Source: Marinobacter salexigens
Lineage (GTDB): Bacteria > Pseudomonadota > Gammaproteobacteria > Pseudomonadales > Oleiphilaceae
Assembly (NCBI RefSeq): GCF_018860765.1
Contig: NZ_JAHKPV010000021.1
Location: forward strand, 1 to 64,000
Direction: 5' to 3'
DNA: 64,000 nucleotides
Shown here: positions 54,187 through 63,737 of the stretch, one piece after another
Layout: each line of letters starts with the position of its first letter
Numbering within the stretch: the first letter of the stretch is position 1
The notes under the pieces: model-generated
Seen by the model: only the letters and a program-made list of their open reading frames with translations
What the model was told of the DNA's origin: nothing
The model's database searches: none
Made by a program: the position numbers and the translations under genes

Positions 54187-54636
54187 TCAGGGCAAAAACT
54201 GCGTTTTCAAGTCTGCGCAGCCGGGGCCGACAACTGGCATATCAAGTACCGCAGCCTGGGCGGTCATAAAAGGAATGCCACGGCGATGCCCGTCAACCAA
54301 AAGGGTAGACAAGCTGCCCACTAAAGGCATGTGAGACACCAGCATCAGCGGTGTATGCTGGTTCTCAAGCAAGGCGTTCAAGCAGGTACCGGGGTCGTCT
54401 TCCGGCGTAATGAAGGGCTTTTCTTCCACCGGGCAATTTAAAATTTCAGAAACAATGGCTGCCGTCTGTCTTGCCCGCACGTAGGGGCTACTCCAAATTT
54501 GCACAGGCCGCCAAGGCGACGCGGCAATCTGGGCAGCGCAGTTTGCGACTTGGTGCCGGCCGGTTTCGGTAAGCGTTCTCTCTTGGTCCAGCGAGTGCCA
54601 GCCAGCCTCACCATGGCGCATGATAAGCAGGTGCAT
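54187..54636 (-). CDS. sixA: Phosphohistidine phosphatase SixA family
   Basis: 149-aa histidine phosphatase with the catalytic MRHGEAG (His8), WSSPYVRARQTA (second Arg) and SHMPLVGSL. It removes phosphate from phosphohistidine; in E. coli it acts on PTS or phosphorelay partners. GGAGG lies six bases before ATG 54636. It follows gpsA by 15 bp, so the pair forms an operon. Confidence 0.9.
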   Translation of the reverse strand: MHLLIMRHGEAGWHSLDQERTLTETGRHQVANCAAQIAASPWRPVQIWSSPYVRARQTAAIVSEILNCPVEEKPFITPEDDPGTCLNALLENQHTPLMLVSHMPLVGSLSTLLVDGHRRGIPFMTAQAAVLDMPVVGPGCADLKTQFLP

Positions 54637-54651
54637 TAGCAACCTCCGGTA

Positions 54652-55719
54652 TTACTCAGCGATGGTTCTAGGCAGAATAAACTCAACGTCGGAGTTCTGT
54701 ACAGACATCATCAGGCTATTGATTACTGCGCTGATCGACGCCCCCCCGTAAAGAATTTCATAAAGGCCGCGCACCAGAGGCATGTATATCCCTATGGCTT
54801 CAGCCTTTTCTTTTACCAATTCTAGGGTGTAAATGCCTTCTGCTACCTGCCCCAATTCAGCCACCGCATCATCCAGTTTCTTCCCTTGACCAACAGCATG
54901 GCCAACGCGGAAATTACGGCTTTTTGAAGACGTACAGGTAACAATTAAATCACCTACACCGGCCAGCCCCATAAATGTCATTGGGTTGGCACCCAAGCTG
55001 ACTGCAAAGCGGCTCATTTCCGCCAGCCCGCGTGTAATCAACATAGCATTGGCGTTCTCACCCATGTTTAGGGCAGAGGCCAAGCCAGCAACAATCGCGT
55101 AGATATTCTTGAGTGCGCCCGCCAGCTCAACGCCGTAAATATCTACGTTGGCGTACACGCGGAAATACTCGCACCCCAGCAGCTCCTGTACAGAGCGCCT
55201 CACTTCCGGGTCCTTAGCGGCGATAACCGTTGCGGTAAGGTCTCGGTTTACAATTTCACTCGCCAAATTCGGGCCGCTCAATACGCCAATACGGCAGCGG
55301 GGAATTTCTTCCTGAAGAATCTCACTCATAAGTTTGAAGCCGTGGGCTTCAATACCTTTTGTGAGGCTTACAACAATTTGCCCTTCACGGAATTTGTCGC
55401 TGTTTTCACGAATAACGGCACGGAAGGCCTTGCTAGGGATGGCAACAAATACAATCTCTGCTTTGCGGACGGCGCCCGCAAGATCCGTGGTCGGCTGTAT
55501 GTCGCCTTTAATTTCCACATCAGGCATGTAGCGACTGTTAATACCAGTCGTGCGGATTTCTTCAGCCTGAGCTTCATCGCGCATCCAGAAGTGCACCCGG
55601 TGGCCATTCTCACCGAGCACTTTCGCCATGGCAGAGCCAAAACTGCCACCTCCGAGAACCGCCACATCATGCACCGGTTCTTCGGCCTCATTTACAAGAG
55701 GCTCATTTTTTTCAGGCAT
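54652..55719 (-). CDS. gpsA: NAD(P)H-dependent glycerol-3-phosphate dehydrogenase
   Basis: 355 aa. Rossmann motif VAVLGGGSFGSAMAKVLG, catalytic segment AGALKNIYAIVAGLASAL with the active lysine, and GVGDLIVTCTSSKSRNFRVG (in parts) are clear. It makes sn-glycerol 3-phosphate, the backbone for phospholipids. Slightly longer than usual at the N-terminus. First gene of gpsA-sixA. Confidence 0.96.
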   Translation of the reverse strand: MPEKNEPLVNEAEEPVHDVAVLGGGSFGSAMAKVLGENGHRVHFWMRDEAQAEEIRTTGINSRYMPDVEIKGDIQPTTDLAGAVRKAEIVFVAIPSKAFRAVIRENSDKFREGQIVVSLTKGIEAHGFKLMSEILQEEIPRCRIGVLSGPNLASEIVNRDLTATVIAAKDPEVRRSVQELLGCEYFRVYANVDIYGVELAGALKNIYAIVAGLASALNMGENANAMLITRGLAEMSRFAVSLGANPMTFMGLAGVGDLIVTCTSSKSRNFRVGHAVGQGKKLDDAVAELGQVAEGIYTLELVKEKAEAIGIYMPLVRGLYEILYGGASISAVINSLMMSVQNSDVEFILPRTIAE

Positions 55720-55782
55720 AGTTGTTCCGTCTTTATGTAATTCAGATCCGAATCAGCGAAGCCGAAATGAGAAATGCAACGT

Positions 55783-56274
55783 TTAACCGGGCTCTTCACA
55801 TTCCAAAGCACGCACCAGATTCTTGAACTCTTCCCGGTTTTGTTTGTTCAGCCCCATAAGCACTTTATGGGCGTCCAGTACCTTATCTCGAACGTCTTGT
55901 TCGCTTGCCTTCAGCACAGGTATTTCTTCAAGCTCTTCAATACGTGAGGCGGGCTCACGAACAATAATGAAGATCTTATCGAAACCCATGGAGGTGATAA
56001 TACGGGTAATGTCCGGGTTGGTGGAGATCAGCGTGGGTAAAAAGTGGCTTTGCTTTTGGGCCGCCATGGCGATCTTGGCGAGCAGGCCGAGGGTAGTACT
56101 GTCTATGATCTCGGTTTCAGTGAGATCAATCACCACAGTTTTGAACTGGGGATCCAAGGTAATGGAGTCAACCAGATTGTCTAATGTACAGCATAGGTTC
56201 AGCCGGATTTCTCCAATGAACTTCAGAACATAAATGCCCTGTTTTTCAGCCTGCAGAATTTTATAACCAGCCAT
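55783..56274 (-). CDS. STAS domain protein (anti-sigma factor antagonist-like)
   Basis: 163 aa. STAS fold with IDLTETEIIDSTTLGLLAKI, whose Ser is the site usually phosphorylated by an anti-sigma kinase, plus a C-terminal helical extension (KVLMGLNKQNREEFKNLV). Lies 16 bp after a response regulator-phosphatase gene, matching known partner-switching pairs such as HsbR/HsbA. ATG 56274 is chosen; a GTG three codons earlier is possible. Confidence 0.88.
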   Translation of the reverse strand: MAGYKILQAEKQGIYVLKFIGEIRLNLCCTLDNLVDSITLDPQFKTVVIDLTETEIIDSTTLGLLAKIAMAAQKQSHFLPTLISTNPDITRIITSMGFDKIFIIVREPASRIEELEEIPVLKASEQDVRDKVLDAHKVLMGLNKQNREEFKNLVRALECEEPG

Positions 56275-56290
56275 GTCTCTCACACTGCCA

Positions 56291-57511
56291 CTATTTCGTC
56301 GACGTGTTATCTGACGCTGTCACCGTATCAGTAACCGTCACAATACCGATATCGTCCGGTAACTCTGTGATCTCGTCGAGGTTAAGAGCCTCGCTAAGAG
56401 ATGCGACAGTGTGACGACCTGCAGATACGAGTTCAAGTAGTCTCTGCTCCTTTTCATCAAGACTCTTCTGCTTTATCACCTCTAGAATTCCGTCTGAAAA
56501 CAGAATCAGGTGAAAAGGCTTGTCCAGTGGGACTTCATAAACCTCCCACTGCGGCGACTCAAAGAGTCCGATAGGAAGCCCACTACCCTCCAGAAACGCT
56601 GTTTCTCCGCCTTCGAATGAAAGCACTGGCATTGGGAAGTGAGCCCCCACTGAATACTTCAATTTACGCTCACTCAAAGAAATAATGCCAACAAACATTG
56701 TTACGTGTTTCCCCAGACCCGTATCAAGCAGTTCCGAGTTGATACGTTGAAGAAACCGATCGGGGTAGAGAATATCGTCTGTAGACCCTCGGCGTAGATT
56801 GCGCTGTAAACGATTACTGAGGTTCTTCAGTAGCACTGTCACGAAGGCAGAACTGGCACCGTGGCCAGAGACGTCTGCGATGTAAATCAGCGTTTTGTCT
56901 TCGGTTAGCGGAAAATAATCGAGAAAATCGCCGCTCAGATAGAGCGACGGCTTAATTAAATGATCCACAAACAAACTACCGGTGAACTGCTCTTTCTCAG
57001 GCAGCATGCGCAACTGAACTTTGCGCCCTGCTCTCTGATCTGCGCGCAACTCAGCAATACCATCTCGTAGGTCCCGATTGGCGTCTTCCAGTTCTTGACG
57101 ATATAACTGGTTAAGACGACTCAAACGTACACGATCAAGGAGCTTGCGAATCACATCACCCAGAGCTTTCTTGTCTTTGCTAAAGGGCTTTAGCACAAAA
57201 TCGGAAGCGCCTGCTCGAAGCGCATCCACAACCTGCTTGCTGGATTCACTGCATGAAAAGGCAACAATGGGCGTGAGGGATTCAGCCTCCTCCAAATGGT
57301 CCGCCAGGCTTTCTATCTGCGCGGGATCCAGATCTGCAAAGATAACATCGGGCATGTTATCGTCAATCACCGCACTGGCAGTTGAGAGATCGCGATAGCC
57401 TGAGACGTAAAAGCCTCTGGTTTCAAGGTGGCGCGCAAGCTCTGCACGAGCCTTCTCGTCTGCATCAATAATCAGTATTCGAATAAGTAGGCGCCCGGTG
57501 CGCGAGGTCAT
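56291..57511 (-). CDS. Response regulator with PP2C-type (SpoIIE) phosphatase output
   Basis: 406 aa: receiver domain with acidic pocket IIDADEKAR and Asp acceptor in VIFADLDP (about residue 60) and Lys in VLKPFSK, a coiled linker, and a SpoIIE phosphatase domain with SGDFLDYF, IADVSGHGASSAFVT and FSDGILE holding the metal aspartates. It should dephosphorylate the STAS protein encoded next to it, controlled by phosphorylation. The anti-sigma kinase partner is not in the window. Confidence 0.93.
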   Translation of the reverse strand: MTSRTGRLLIRILIIDADEKARAELARHLETRGFYVSGYRDLSTASAVIDDNMPDVIFADLDPAQIESLADHLEEAESLTPIVAFSCSESSKQVVDALRAGASDFVLKPFSKDKKALGDVIRKLLDRVRLSRLNQLYRQELEDANRDLRDGIAELRADQRAGRKVQLRMLPEKEQFTGSLFVDHLIKPSLYLSGDFLDYFPLTEDKTLIYIADVSGHGASSAFVTVLLKNLSNRLQRNLRRGSTDDILYPDRFLQRINSELLDTGLGKHVTMFVGIISLSERKLKYSVGAHFPMPVLSFEGGETAFLEGSGLPIGLFESPQWEVYEVPLDKPFHLILFSDGILEVIKQKSLDEKEQRLLELVSAGRHTVASLSEALNLDEITELPDDIGIVTVTDTVTASDNTSTK

Positions 57512-57624
57512 GGCTACTGCCCTAAACTACCAGCGATAAACGAAAAATGGCGTGTCAAAACCTATTTTGGCATGCCCCTGTGATATAACAAGGCCAGTTT
57601 GGCCAAATCCGGAGATTCCTGCGA

Positions 57625-59109
57625 ATGAGAAGAGCGGTAAATGACCTGTTAGGTGCTTATGACAAGCTTATTATGGACCCGGTTCACGGCGCGATTCCGT
57701 TATACCGGCACGAAGTTCAGGTGATTGACCATCCGCTTTTTCAACGTCTGCGCAATATTTGCCAGAACGACATCCTCAGTTTGGTCTTCCCCGGTGCCAC
57801 GCACTCCCGCTTTTTGCACAGTATTGGCGTAATGCATGTTGGCACGCGCATGTTCCGATCAATGATTGACGCCTACCTGCGGGAGCGCCAACTCAGCGAG
57901 CAAACCGACCTGAGCTTAGACCAATTAGATGCCATTGATTACTTGGCCAAAACCATACGCCTTGGCTGTCTGCTTCACGACAGTGGCCACTCCAGTTTCT
58001 CCCACCAGTTCACTCAGGCTCAAAGGATTCGTGACCTCATGAGTCGCCCGGGTCGGTTTGCCGACCTATGGGAAGGCGTCGACTACTCCGCCTACCATAG
58101 CGCAGAACCGGAAGAGCTTGAACATGAGCACTATTCCGTTCGGGTAGCGCACGATGTGCTGTCCATAGTGGATTTGGAAGCAGCAGGCCTCCACGCTCAA
58201 GATGTTATCGGAATAATGGAGACCACAGATGTTACGCCCAGCGATACCTTCTGTCGCCATGCTCGAACCTTTTGGGGCTTTATTGCGGGCGAAGACGCTG
58301 AAGCTGGATCTTTGATCAGCGACAACATTCCACGCTTGGTGCTGGACCTACTCTCATCCATCGTATCCGGCGAGATTGACGCTGACCGCGCCGATTATAT
58401 GCTGCGGGACGGGTTTCATTCGTCCGTTACGATTGGCGGGTTCAATCTTGATCACCTTCTGAGCAACTTACGTTTTGGCTGGGATGAGTCAGAACCCTGG
58501 TTGGGCCTAGCCATTACCCAGAAAGGGCTTGGCGCACTGGAGGACTTTGTTTACAGCCGCTATCAGATGTACCGCAAAGTTTACGCCCACAAAACGGCTC
58601 TGGGGTTTGATTGGCTACTGCGAGAAGCCATCAATGAGGTTTTGGAAGACCCGGAAAGCTTTGAATGGATCGATACCTGCCTCAGTAATATGCGGTACTT
58701 TGCCGAACTTACAGACAACTTTTTTTGGGAAGCCTTCCGTAAAGTTGCCCGCCAGCGACCGGAGAGCTTCTCGTTCTGTATTGTGAATCGGGTAAAACTG
58801 AAGCACCTAGATACCCGGGAAGATCTTTCCGCCAAGGGCATTGCCAGTCACAGCGCCTGGCTAGCCGAAGCAATGGAGCTTAACCCGGCCCATGTGGTTA
58901 CCTGCTCCATGCGGGCTCGCTTCTCCAATATTCAGGACAACTTCAATGGCATTAAGGTGTTGGTTCGGGACCCGGTTAATCGTACCCGCTCGCTGAAAAA
59001 GATCACCAATGTAAGTGCCTTTTTCAGCAAATTCAGCGACGGAACCATCACCCATTTTTATACAAGGCCAGACACCACCGTAAAGCCCAGCCTCGGAATT
59101 AACGGCTAA
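57625..59109 (+). CDS. HD-domain phosphohydrolase (dNTPase-like)
   Basis: 494 aa of the COG1078 type. The metal set H...HD...D is visible: HSRFLHSIGVM, LLHDSGHSSFSHQF and DADRADYMLRD, with the N-terminal DPVHGAIPLYRHE. Related enzymes cleave deoxynucleotide triphosphates. Start ATG 57625 has GGAG about eleven bases upstream. Its 3' end overlaps the next minus-strand gene by 11 bp. Confidence 0.92.
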   Translation: MRRAVNDLLGAYDKLIMDPVHGAIPLYRHEVQVIDHPLFQRLRNICQNDILSLVFPGATHSRFLHSIGVMHVGTRMFRSMIDAYLRERQLSEQTDLSLDQLDAIDYLAKTIRLGCLLHDSGHSSFSHQFTQAQRIRDLMSRPGRFADLWEGVDYSAYHSAEPEELEHEHYSVRVAHDVLSIVDLEAAGLHAQDVIGIMETTDVTPSDTFCRHARTFWGFIAGEDAEAGSLISDNIPRLVLDLLSSIVSGEIDADRADYMLRDGFHSSVTIGGFNLDHLLSNLRFGWDESEPWLGLAITQKGLGALEDFVYSRYQMYRKVYAHKTALGFDWLLREAINEVLEDPESFEWIDTCLSNMRYFAELTDNFFWEAFRKVARQRPESFSFCIVNRVKLKHLDTREDLSAKGIASHSAWLAEAMELNPAHVVTCSMRARFSNIQDNFNGIKVLVRDPVNRTRSLKKITNVSAFFSKFSDGTITHFYTRPDTTVKPSLGING

Positions 59110-60142
59110 CCGACTGTTCCGTACAGGCGGAGACTAAACGGCAGGCGCTGTCGAAGGCGCCTTCAACCCTGCCACCGCTGAGCCAGTCGCCCGCAAGGCC
59201 GATGCCGTGATCTTCAAACCAGAGATGGCCGGGACTGGCACCACCTTCTGAGCGCGCGTAGAGCCAGCGGTGGGCAACGGAATCCGTAACCATTGCCGTT
59301 GTGCCTGTTAGCTCCCGAAACGCCGCAATGAGCTCTTCCGTGACCTTTTCAGGTGTCGCACCAGCATTTTGTTCAGTCCACTCAGGGTTCGCGTGTAACA
59401 CCCACCATACGCCTTCGCTGTCCTGATCCAAGGTTTTACGGCCGGGCTTACTGGAATTGTTCGCAACCCAGAACAGCGTCCGGTGATTGCACCGCATGCC
59501 AACGTGGCGAGGCCACGGATTTTCCGTAAATCGCGCAGCTACGGCCCAGCAAGGCAACACCCGGCTTACAGCATCGTTAAGCTCCGCAGCCAGTTCCGGT
59601 AGATTGCTTTGTACAAGCAAGTCTCTGGCCTGAGCTGGCGGCGCGGTGATAATGACCTGATCGAATTCGCCTACCTGCTCACCGCTGGTATCAGTGAGCC
59701 GCCAGCCTGTGCTGTGTCGTTCTAAGCTCTCTATGCGCGTTTCTGCAATCAGATTTACATGGCGGGAAAGAGCCCGCGAAATCGCTGTCATTCTCGGCGT
59801 GCCCACGTACCGGTGTTCATCAGGGAACGCCTGCCACTGACCGTCTTTATCCTGAAAACCAAATGAGCCATCCCAAGTACTAAAGCTTCGGCTGCCAGCA
59901 AATTCTTCAAGGAACGGAAGAAACTCCGGGTTGCGGGAGGTGAAATACTGAGCGCCAATATCCGCCGCCCCCTCTGCAACCCGTTTTGCGGCGAGCCTGC
60001 CACCGGGGCCGCGGCTTTTTTCGAACACAGTCACACCGTGTCCCAGCTGTTTTAGCTTTATTGCAGCACTCAAGCCCGCTAGGCCTGAACCAACGATCGC
60101 GATACGGCGTATATCATTTTTAGTAAGCGTCTCATTAAACAT
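59099..60142 (-). CDS. FAD-dependent NAD(P)-binding oxidoreductase (renalase-like)
   Basis: 347 aa. Rossmann motif IAIVGSGLAGLSAAIKL, then FEKSRGPGGRLAAKR and DIGAQYFTSRNPEF as in renalase/COG3380 proteins, and C-terminal GIGLAGDWLSGGRVEGAFDS closing the FAD site. Substrate unknown; related proteins oxidise dihydronicotinamide forms or other amines. It lies divergent from a lipid-modification operon and converges with the HD gene, overlapping by 11 bp. Confidence 0.88.
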   Translation of the reverse strand: MFNETLTKNDIRRIAIVGSGLAGLSAAIKLKQLGHGVTVFEKSRGPGGRLAAKRVAEGAADIGAQYFTSRNPEFLPFLEEFAGSRSFSTWDGSFGFQDKDGQWQAFPDEHRYVGTPRMTAISRALSRHVNLIAETRIESLERHSTGWRLTDTSGEQVGEFDQVIITAPPAQARDLLVQSNLPELAAELNDAVSRVLPCWAVAARFTENPWPRHVGMRCNHRTLFWVANNSSKPGRKTLDQDSEGVWWVLHANPEWTEQNAGATPEKVTEELIAAFRELTGTTAMVTDSVAHRWLYARSEGGASPGHLWFEDHGIGLAGDWLSGGRVEGAFDSACRLVSACTEQSVSR

Positions 60143-60151
60143 GGTTTATGG

Positions 60152-60179
60152 TGCATCCAAGTCCTGTGGTCAGAGCGTA
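60152..60179 (+). promoter_or_regulatory. Candidate ECF-type (RpoE/ChrR) promoter
   Basis: TGCATCC (60152-60158), a 17-base spacer and CGTA (60176-60179) resemble the TGATCC...CGTA elements known for RpoE-ChrR group sigma factors. It lies about 80 bases before the first ATG of the operon below. The sequence match is partial, so this is a suggestion supported mainly by operon content. Confidence 0.35.
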
Positions 60180-60258
60180 CAAACCAGCAAGCGACAGAGC
60201 CGGGTATTTCGGAAAACTTCGCTGTACAGGTTCCATTCAGCAAAAAGGCAGTCAGGGT

Positions 60259-61215
60259 ATGACCCGCGTGCAAAACTTATTTGGAAACATTCTAAGGTGG
60301 TTCGATTCCGAAGCAGGTTTGGATCACATAGACAGAACCTCCCGTTCTTTTAGCTTCGTGCGCGTAATGCCGTTTATTGCGCTGCATCTGCTCTGTCTAT
60401 TGGCTTTTTATACAGGCGCGAGTGCATTCGCTATTGGGTTCGCACTCGTCTTTTTTGTGGTCAGAATGTTCGCGATTACCGGATTCTATCACCGCTACTT
60501 TGCCCATAAGACATTCAAAACCAGCCGCCCGGCCCAGTTTATATTTGCCGTGATAGGTGCGAGTGCAGCCCAACGTGGACCGCTTTGGTGGGCTGCCCAC
60601 CACAGGCATCACCACCAGCACTCGGATCGTGAGCAGGATTTGCACTCGCCTCATCAAGGTGGCTTCTGGTGGTCTCACATGGGGTGGTTTACCTGTGATG
60701 CAGGCTTTGTGACAGACGAACGCCGCATTCGCGACTGGTTAAAGTTCCCGGAGCTGAAAGCAATCAACAGGTTCGACGCGCTGGTACCTGGCGCCGCGGC
60801 TATTTTAATTTATGGCCTAGGCGAAGCCCTTGCAGTGTGGGCGCCGGATCTTGGCACCAACGGCCTGCAGTTGCTGGTTTGGGGTTTCTTCATCTCTACG
60901 GTTGTGCTGTTTCACTCCACCGTTTCTATCAACTCACTATCCCATGTTTGGGGCAAGCGACGATTCGAAACCTTTGACGACAGTCGCAACAACTTCTGGC
61001 TTGCCCTCCTGACGTTAGGTGAAGGCTGGCACAACAATCATCACCGCTGGCCCCAATCCGTTCGACAGGGATTCCATTGGTACGAGATCGACGTAACGTG
61101 GTACGGGCTTTGGGCTCTGTCGAAACTGGGCATTATCTGGGATCTAAACCCGATACCTAAACACATCCAAGAAGAAACCCGCCAACGTGATCAAATGAGG
61201 AGGGCGCAAAAATGA
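60259..61215 (+). CDS. Acyl-CoA/acyl-lipid delta-9-type desaturase
   Basis: 318 aa from ATG 60259; the frame reaches back to 60148 but without a ribosome site there. Three histidine boxes (HRYFAH about 78, HHRHHH about 115, HNNHH about 255) and four hydrophobic segments match the OLE1/DesC acyl-CoA desaturase group. First gene of an operon; the next ATG overlaps its TGA (ATGA at 61212-61215). It would make the monounsaturated chains the following genes may modify. Confidence 0.9.
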   Translation: MTRVQNLFGNILRWFDSEAGLDHIDRTSRSFSFVRVMPFIALHLLCLLAFYTGASAFAIGFALVFFVVRMFAITGFYHRYFAHKTFKTSRPAQFIFAVIGASAAQRGPLWWAAHHRHHHQHSDREQDLHSPHQGGFWWSHMGWFTCDAGFVTDERRIRDWLKFPELKAINRFDALVPGAAAILIYGLGEALAVWAPDLGTNGLQLLVWGFFISTVVLFHSTVSINSLSHVWGKRRFETFDDSRNNFWLALLTLGEGWHNNHHRWPQSVRQGFHWYEIDVTWYGLWALSKLGIIWDLNPIPKHIQEETRQRDQMRRAQK

Positions 61216-61679
61216 CAATCGCCCCGGCAATAGAAGTAGGACATCCCAACTCCGCTGTGCCCGCCACTCTGGAGACGTTCAAGGCTTTATTTAACCAGTT
61301 GGATAAGGGAAACCTGCACACTCTCTCCGCCGTGTATAGCGAAGACATAAGGTTTCAAGACCCACTGGGTCAGGTTGAAGGCCTTGACGCCCTAACTCAC
61401 TACTTCGCTAGCGCCTACACCAACGTTATTTCGTGTCACTTTGTTTTTGAAGAGCCGGTGGTTCAAGGCACCTCCGCTTCCATTCCCTGGGTGATGCACC
61501 TTCGCCACAAGCGTATTCGCGGTGGCCGTGAGATACAGGTTGCAGGCATTAGCCATGTCGTCGTGAAAAACGGCAGAATCTGCTATCACCGAGACTATTT
61601 CGACGCGGGGCAACTGCTCTATGAAAACCTCCCGGTGATCGGTGGCGTTATTCGCTGGGTGAAGGGTTACGCAGGATGA
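61212..61679 (+). CDS. NTF2-like / SnoaL-like fold protein
   Basis: 155 aa. SAVYSEDIRFQDPLGQVEG and the ICYHRDYFDAGQLLYENLP end are the recurring pattern of nuclear transport factor 2-like proteins found in this operon. Catalytic role unknown; the fold often binds hydrophobic small molecules. ATG overlaps the desaturase stop and its own TGA overlaps the next ATG (61676-61679). Confidence 0.88.
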   Translation: MTIAPAIEVGHPNSAVPATLETFKALFNQLDKGNLHTLSAVYSEDIRFQDPLGQVEGLDALTHYFASAYTNVISCHFVFEEPVVQGTSASIPWVMHLRHKRIRGGREIQVAGISHVVVKNGRICYHRDYFDAGQLLYENLPVIGGVIRWVKGYAG

Positions 61680-62470
61680 GCAAACGTCTCGACACTGTAT
61701 CCAGTATATGGATTACCGGCGCCAGCTCTGGCATCGGTGAATCAGTCACCCATGCATTGATACGCGGCGAACACCGGCTGATTGTTACCGGGCGCCGCGT
61801 AGAGCCTCTGGATCAGTTGAAAACACTGGCGCCAGAGCGCATCGCAACGGCAGCGGCAGACACAACCAGCAAGGAGGATTTGCAATCAATTTCTGCAACA
61901 TTGGAATCCTTCGGCGAGTTGAACATGGCTATTCTGAATGCTGGCGCTTGCGAGTATCTGGATGTCGCTCACTACAGCAGCGATGTGATCGAGAAAAACA
62001 TACACACCAACGTGATTGGCACAGCCCGTAGCGTTGAAATTGCCTTGCCTGCGTTGCGACGCACCCGAGCTAAAGGGCTGCCAGCTACTTTGGTTATTGT
62101 AGGCTCGTCCGCTTGGTGGTTTCCGTTTGGCCGTGCGGAGGGTTACGGCGCATCCAAAGCAGCCCTAGCCTATTTTGCCCAAAGCCTAAGAGCCGATCTG
62201 GCTGCAGAAGGTATTGATGTTGTGTTGGTGTCGCCCGGTTTTGTGAAAACGCCACTGACCCACCGGAATGATTTCCCCATGCCGTTTCTAGTCACAGCCG
62301 AAGATGCTGCAGAGCGCATCGTCAGCGGGCTAGCTAAAGGCCACAATGAAATTGCCTTCCCGAAACGCTTTACATGGATTTTGAAGTGTCTGGGCGCCCT
62401 GCCCCAGTCATTGATCGACCGCATGGCCGCCTCCATGGCCCGAAAAAGTTCCAGCGAACAGGATACATAA
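61676..62470 (+). CDS. Short-chain dehydrogenase/reductase
   Basis: 264 aa. Cofactor motif TGASSGIG (about 15-22), NAG, catalytic Ser in VIVGSSAWW and YGASK (Tyr/Lys) are intact. NAD(P)-dependent oxidation or reduction of an unknown, probably lipid-like substrate. Overlaps its neighbours on both sides, so it is part of the coupled operon. Confidence 0.92.
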   Translation: MSKRLDTVSSIWITGASSGIGESVTHALIRGEHRLIVTGRRVEPLDQLKTLAPERIATAAADTTSKEDLQSISATLESFGELNMAILNAGACEYLDVAHYSSDVIEKNIHTNVIGTARSVEIALPALRRTRAKGLPATLVIVGSSAWWFPFGRAEGYGASKAALAYFAQSLRADLAAEGIDVVLVSPGFVKTPLTHRNDFPMPFLVTAEDAAERIVSGLAKGHNEIAFPKRFTWILKCLGALPQSLIDRMAASMARKSSSEQDT

Positions 62471-63735
62471 TGAATAACCAACGTCAGCGTATTGCGGTTA
62501 TTGGCGCCGGAGTCTCCGGCCTCACGGCAGCGTGGCTTCTTGCTGAAAAGCACGATATCGAACTCTTTGAGGCTGCTGATTACGCCGGTGGCCACACCAA
62601 TACCGAGTTTGTAGAAGCCGGAGGGCGCATCTGGCCGGTTAATACGGGGTTTATTGTGTTCAACGATTGGACATACCCGAATTTTATGCGCCTTATGGAG
62701 CGATTGGGGGTGCCCTCGGAAGTCAGCGACATGAGTTTCAGTGTGGATAGCAGCACTACAGGGCTGCAATACAACGGCACCAGCTTGAACACACTCTTCG
62801 CTCAGCGTAAAAATCTGCTTAACGTCCGCTTTTTGACTATGGTGCGGGAAATCCTGAGGTTCAATAAAGAGACCCGGGCCGATATGGCTGCTGGCAAGAT
62901 CCGCAGTACGGAAACACTAGGCGAGTACTTAAACCGTAACGGCTATTCCCGGTATTTCCGAAACTACTACATTGTACCCATGGGAGCAGCCATTTGGTCG
63001 GCCCCGGAAATCGTTCTCGAACAGTTTCCAATACGCTTTTTTCTGCAGTTCTTTAATAACCACGGCATGTTGTCAGTAGACGATCGTCCCATGTGGCGGG
63101 TTATTTCAGGTGGTTCCGCGCAATATGTGAACGCCATGATGGACAGGCTAGGAAAACACACACATTTGAACACGCCAGTGCAGGCTGTAAGCAGGAATGA
63201 GAACGGCGTTACGATTGCCCTAGAGGGCCAGACCCTTGAGTTTGATCAAGTTATTTTTGCTTGCCATAGCGATCAAGCGCTAGCCATGCTATCCGACCCG
63301 AGTGACACAGAGCGTGACATTTTAGGGGCCATCCCGTACCAGAAGAACGAGGTGGTGCTACATACAGACAGCAGCGTTCTGCCAGACAACCGCAGAGCTT
63401 GGGCCGCTTGGAACTACTATATTCCGAAGCACAGCACTGAACCGGTTTCGGTGACATACAACATGAACGTGTTGCAGAACTTCCATCAGGCTCCGGAGGT
63501 TTTTTGCGTCACGCTAAACCGAAGCCAAGATATTGCCGAAGACAAAGTCATCAAGCGCTTCAATTATTCTCACCCAGTGTTCACTTTGGATGCAGTAGAA
63601 GCTCAAGAACGCTACGGCGAGATTGGTAACAAAAACCGTACGCATTACTGCGGCGCCTATTGGTTCAATGGATTTCATGAAGATGGTGTGCGTAGTGCGC
63701 TGCGGGTAACCAGTGATTTTGGTGTGGAGCTCTGA
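62470..63735 (+). CDS. COG2907-type FAD-dependent oxidoreductase
   Basis: 421 aa from ATG 62470, which shares one base with the SDR stop. FAD motif VIGAGVSGLTAAWLL, then AGGHTNTEF, VNTGFIVFNDWTYPNF and IVPMGAAIWSAP are the signature of the amine-oxidase-like COG2907 family. In alphaproteobacteria this family sits with DUF1365 and a cyclopropane fatty acid synthase homologue in the RpoE-ChrR regulon. Likely acts on unsaturated acyl chains; the reaction is unproven. Confidence 0.93.
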   Translation: MNNQRQRIAVIGAGVSGLTAAWLLAEKHDIELFEAADYAGGHTNTEFVEAGGRIWPVNTGFIVFNDWTYPNFMRLMERLGVPSEVSDMSFSVDSSTTGLQYNGTSLNTLFAQRKNLLNVRFLTMVREILRFNKETRADMAAGKIRSTETLGEYLNRNGYSRYFRNYYIVPMGAAIWSAPEIVLEQFPIRFFLQFFNNHGMLSVDDRPMWRVISGGSAQYVNAMMDRLGKHTHLNTPVQAVSRNENGVTIALEGQTLEFDQVIFACHSDQALAMLSDPSDTERDILGAIPYQKNEVVLHTDSSVLPDNRRAWAAWNYYIPKHSTEPVSVTYNMNVLQNFHQAPEVFCVTLNRSQDIAEDKVIKRFNYSHPVFTLDAVEAQERYGEIGNKNRTHYCGAYWFNGFHEDGVRSALRVTSDFGVEL

Positions 63736-63737
63736 TT

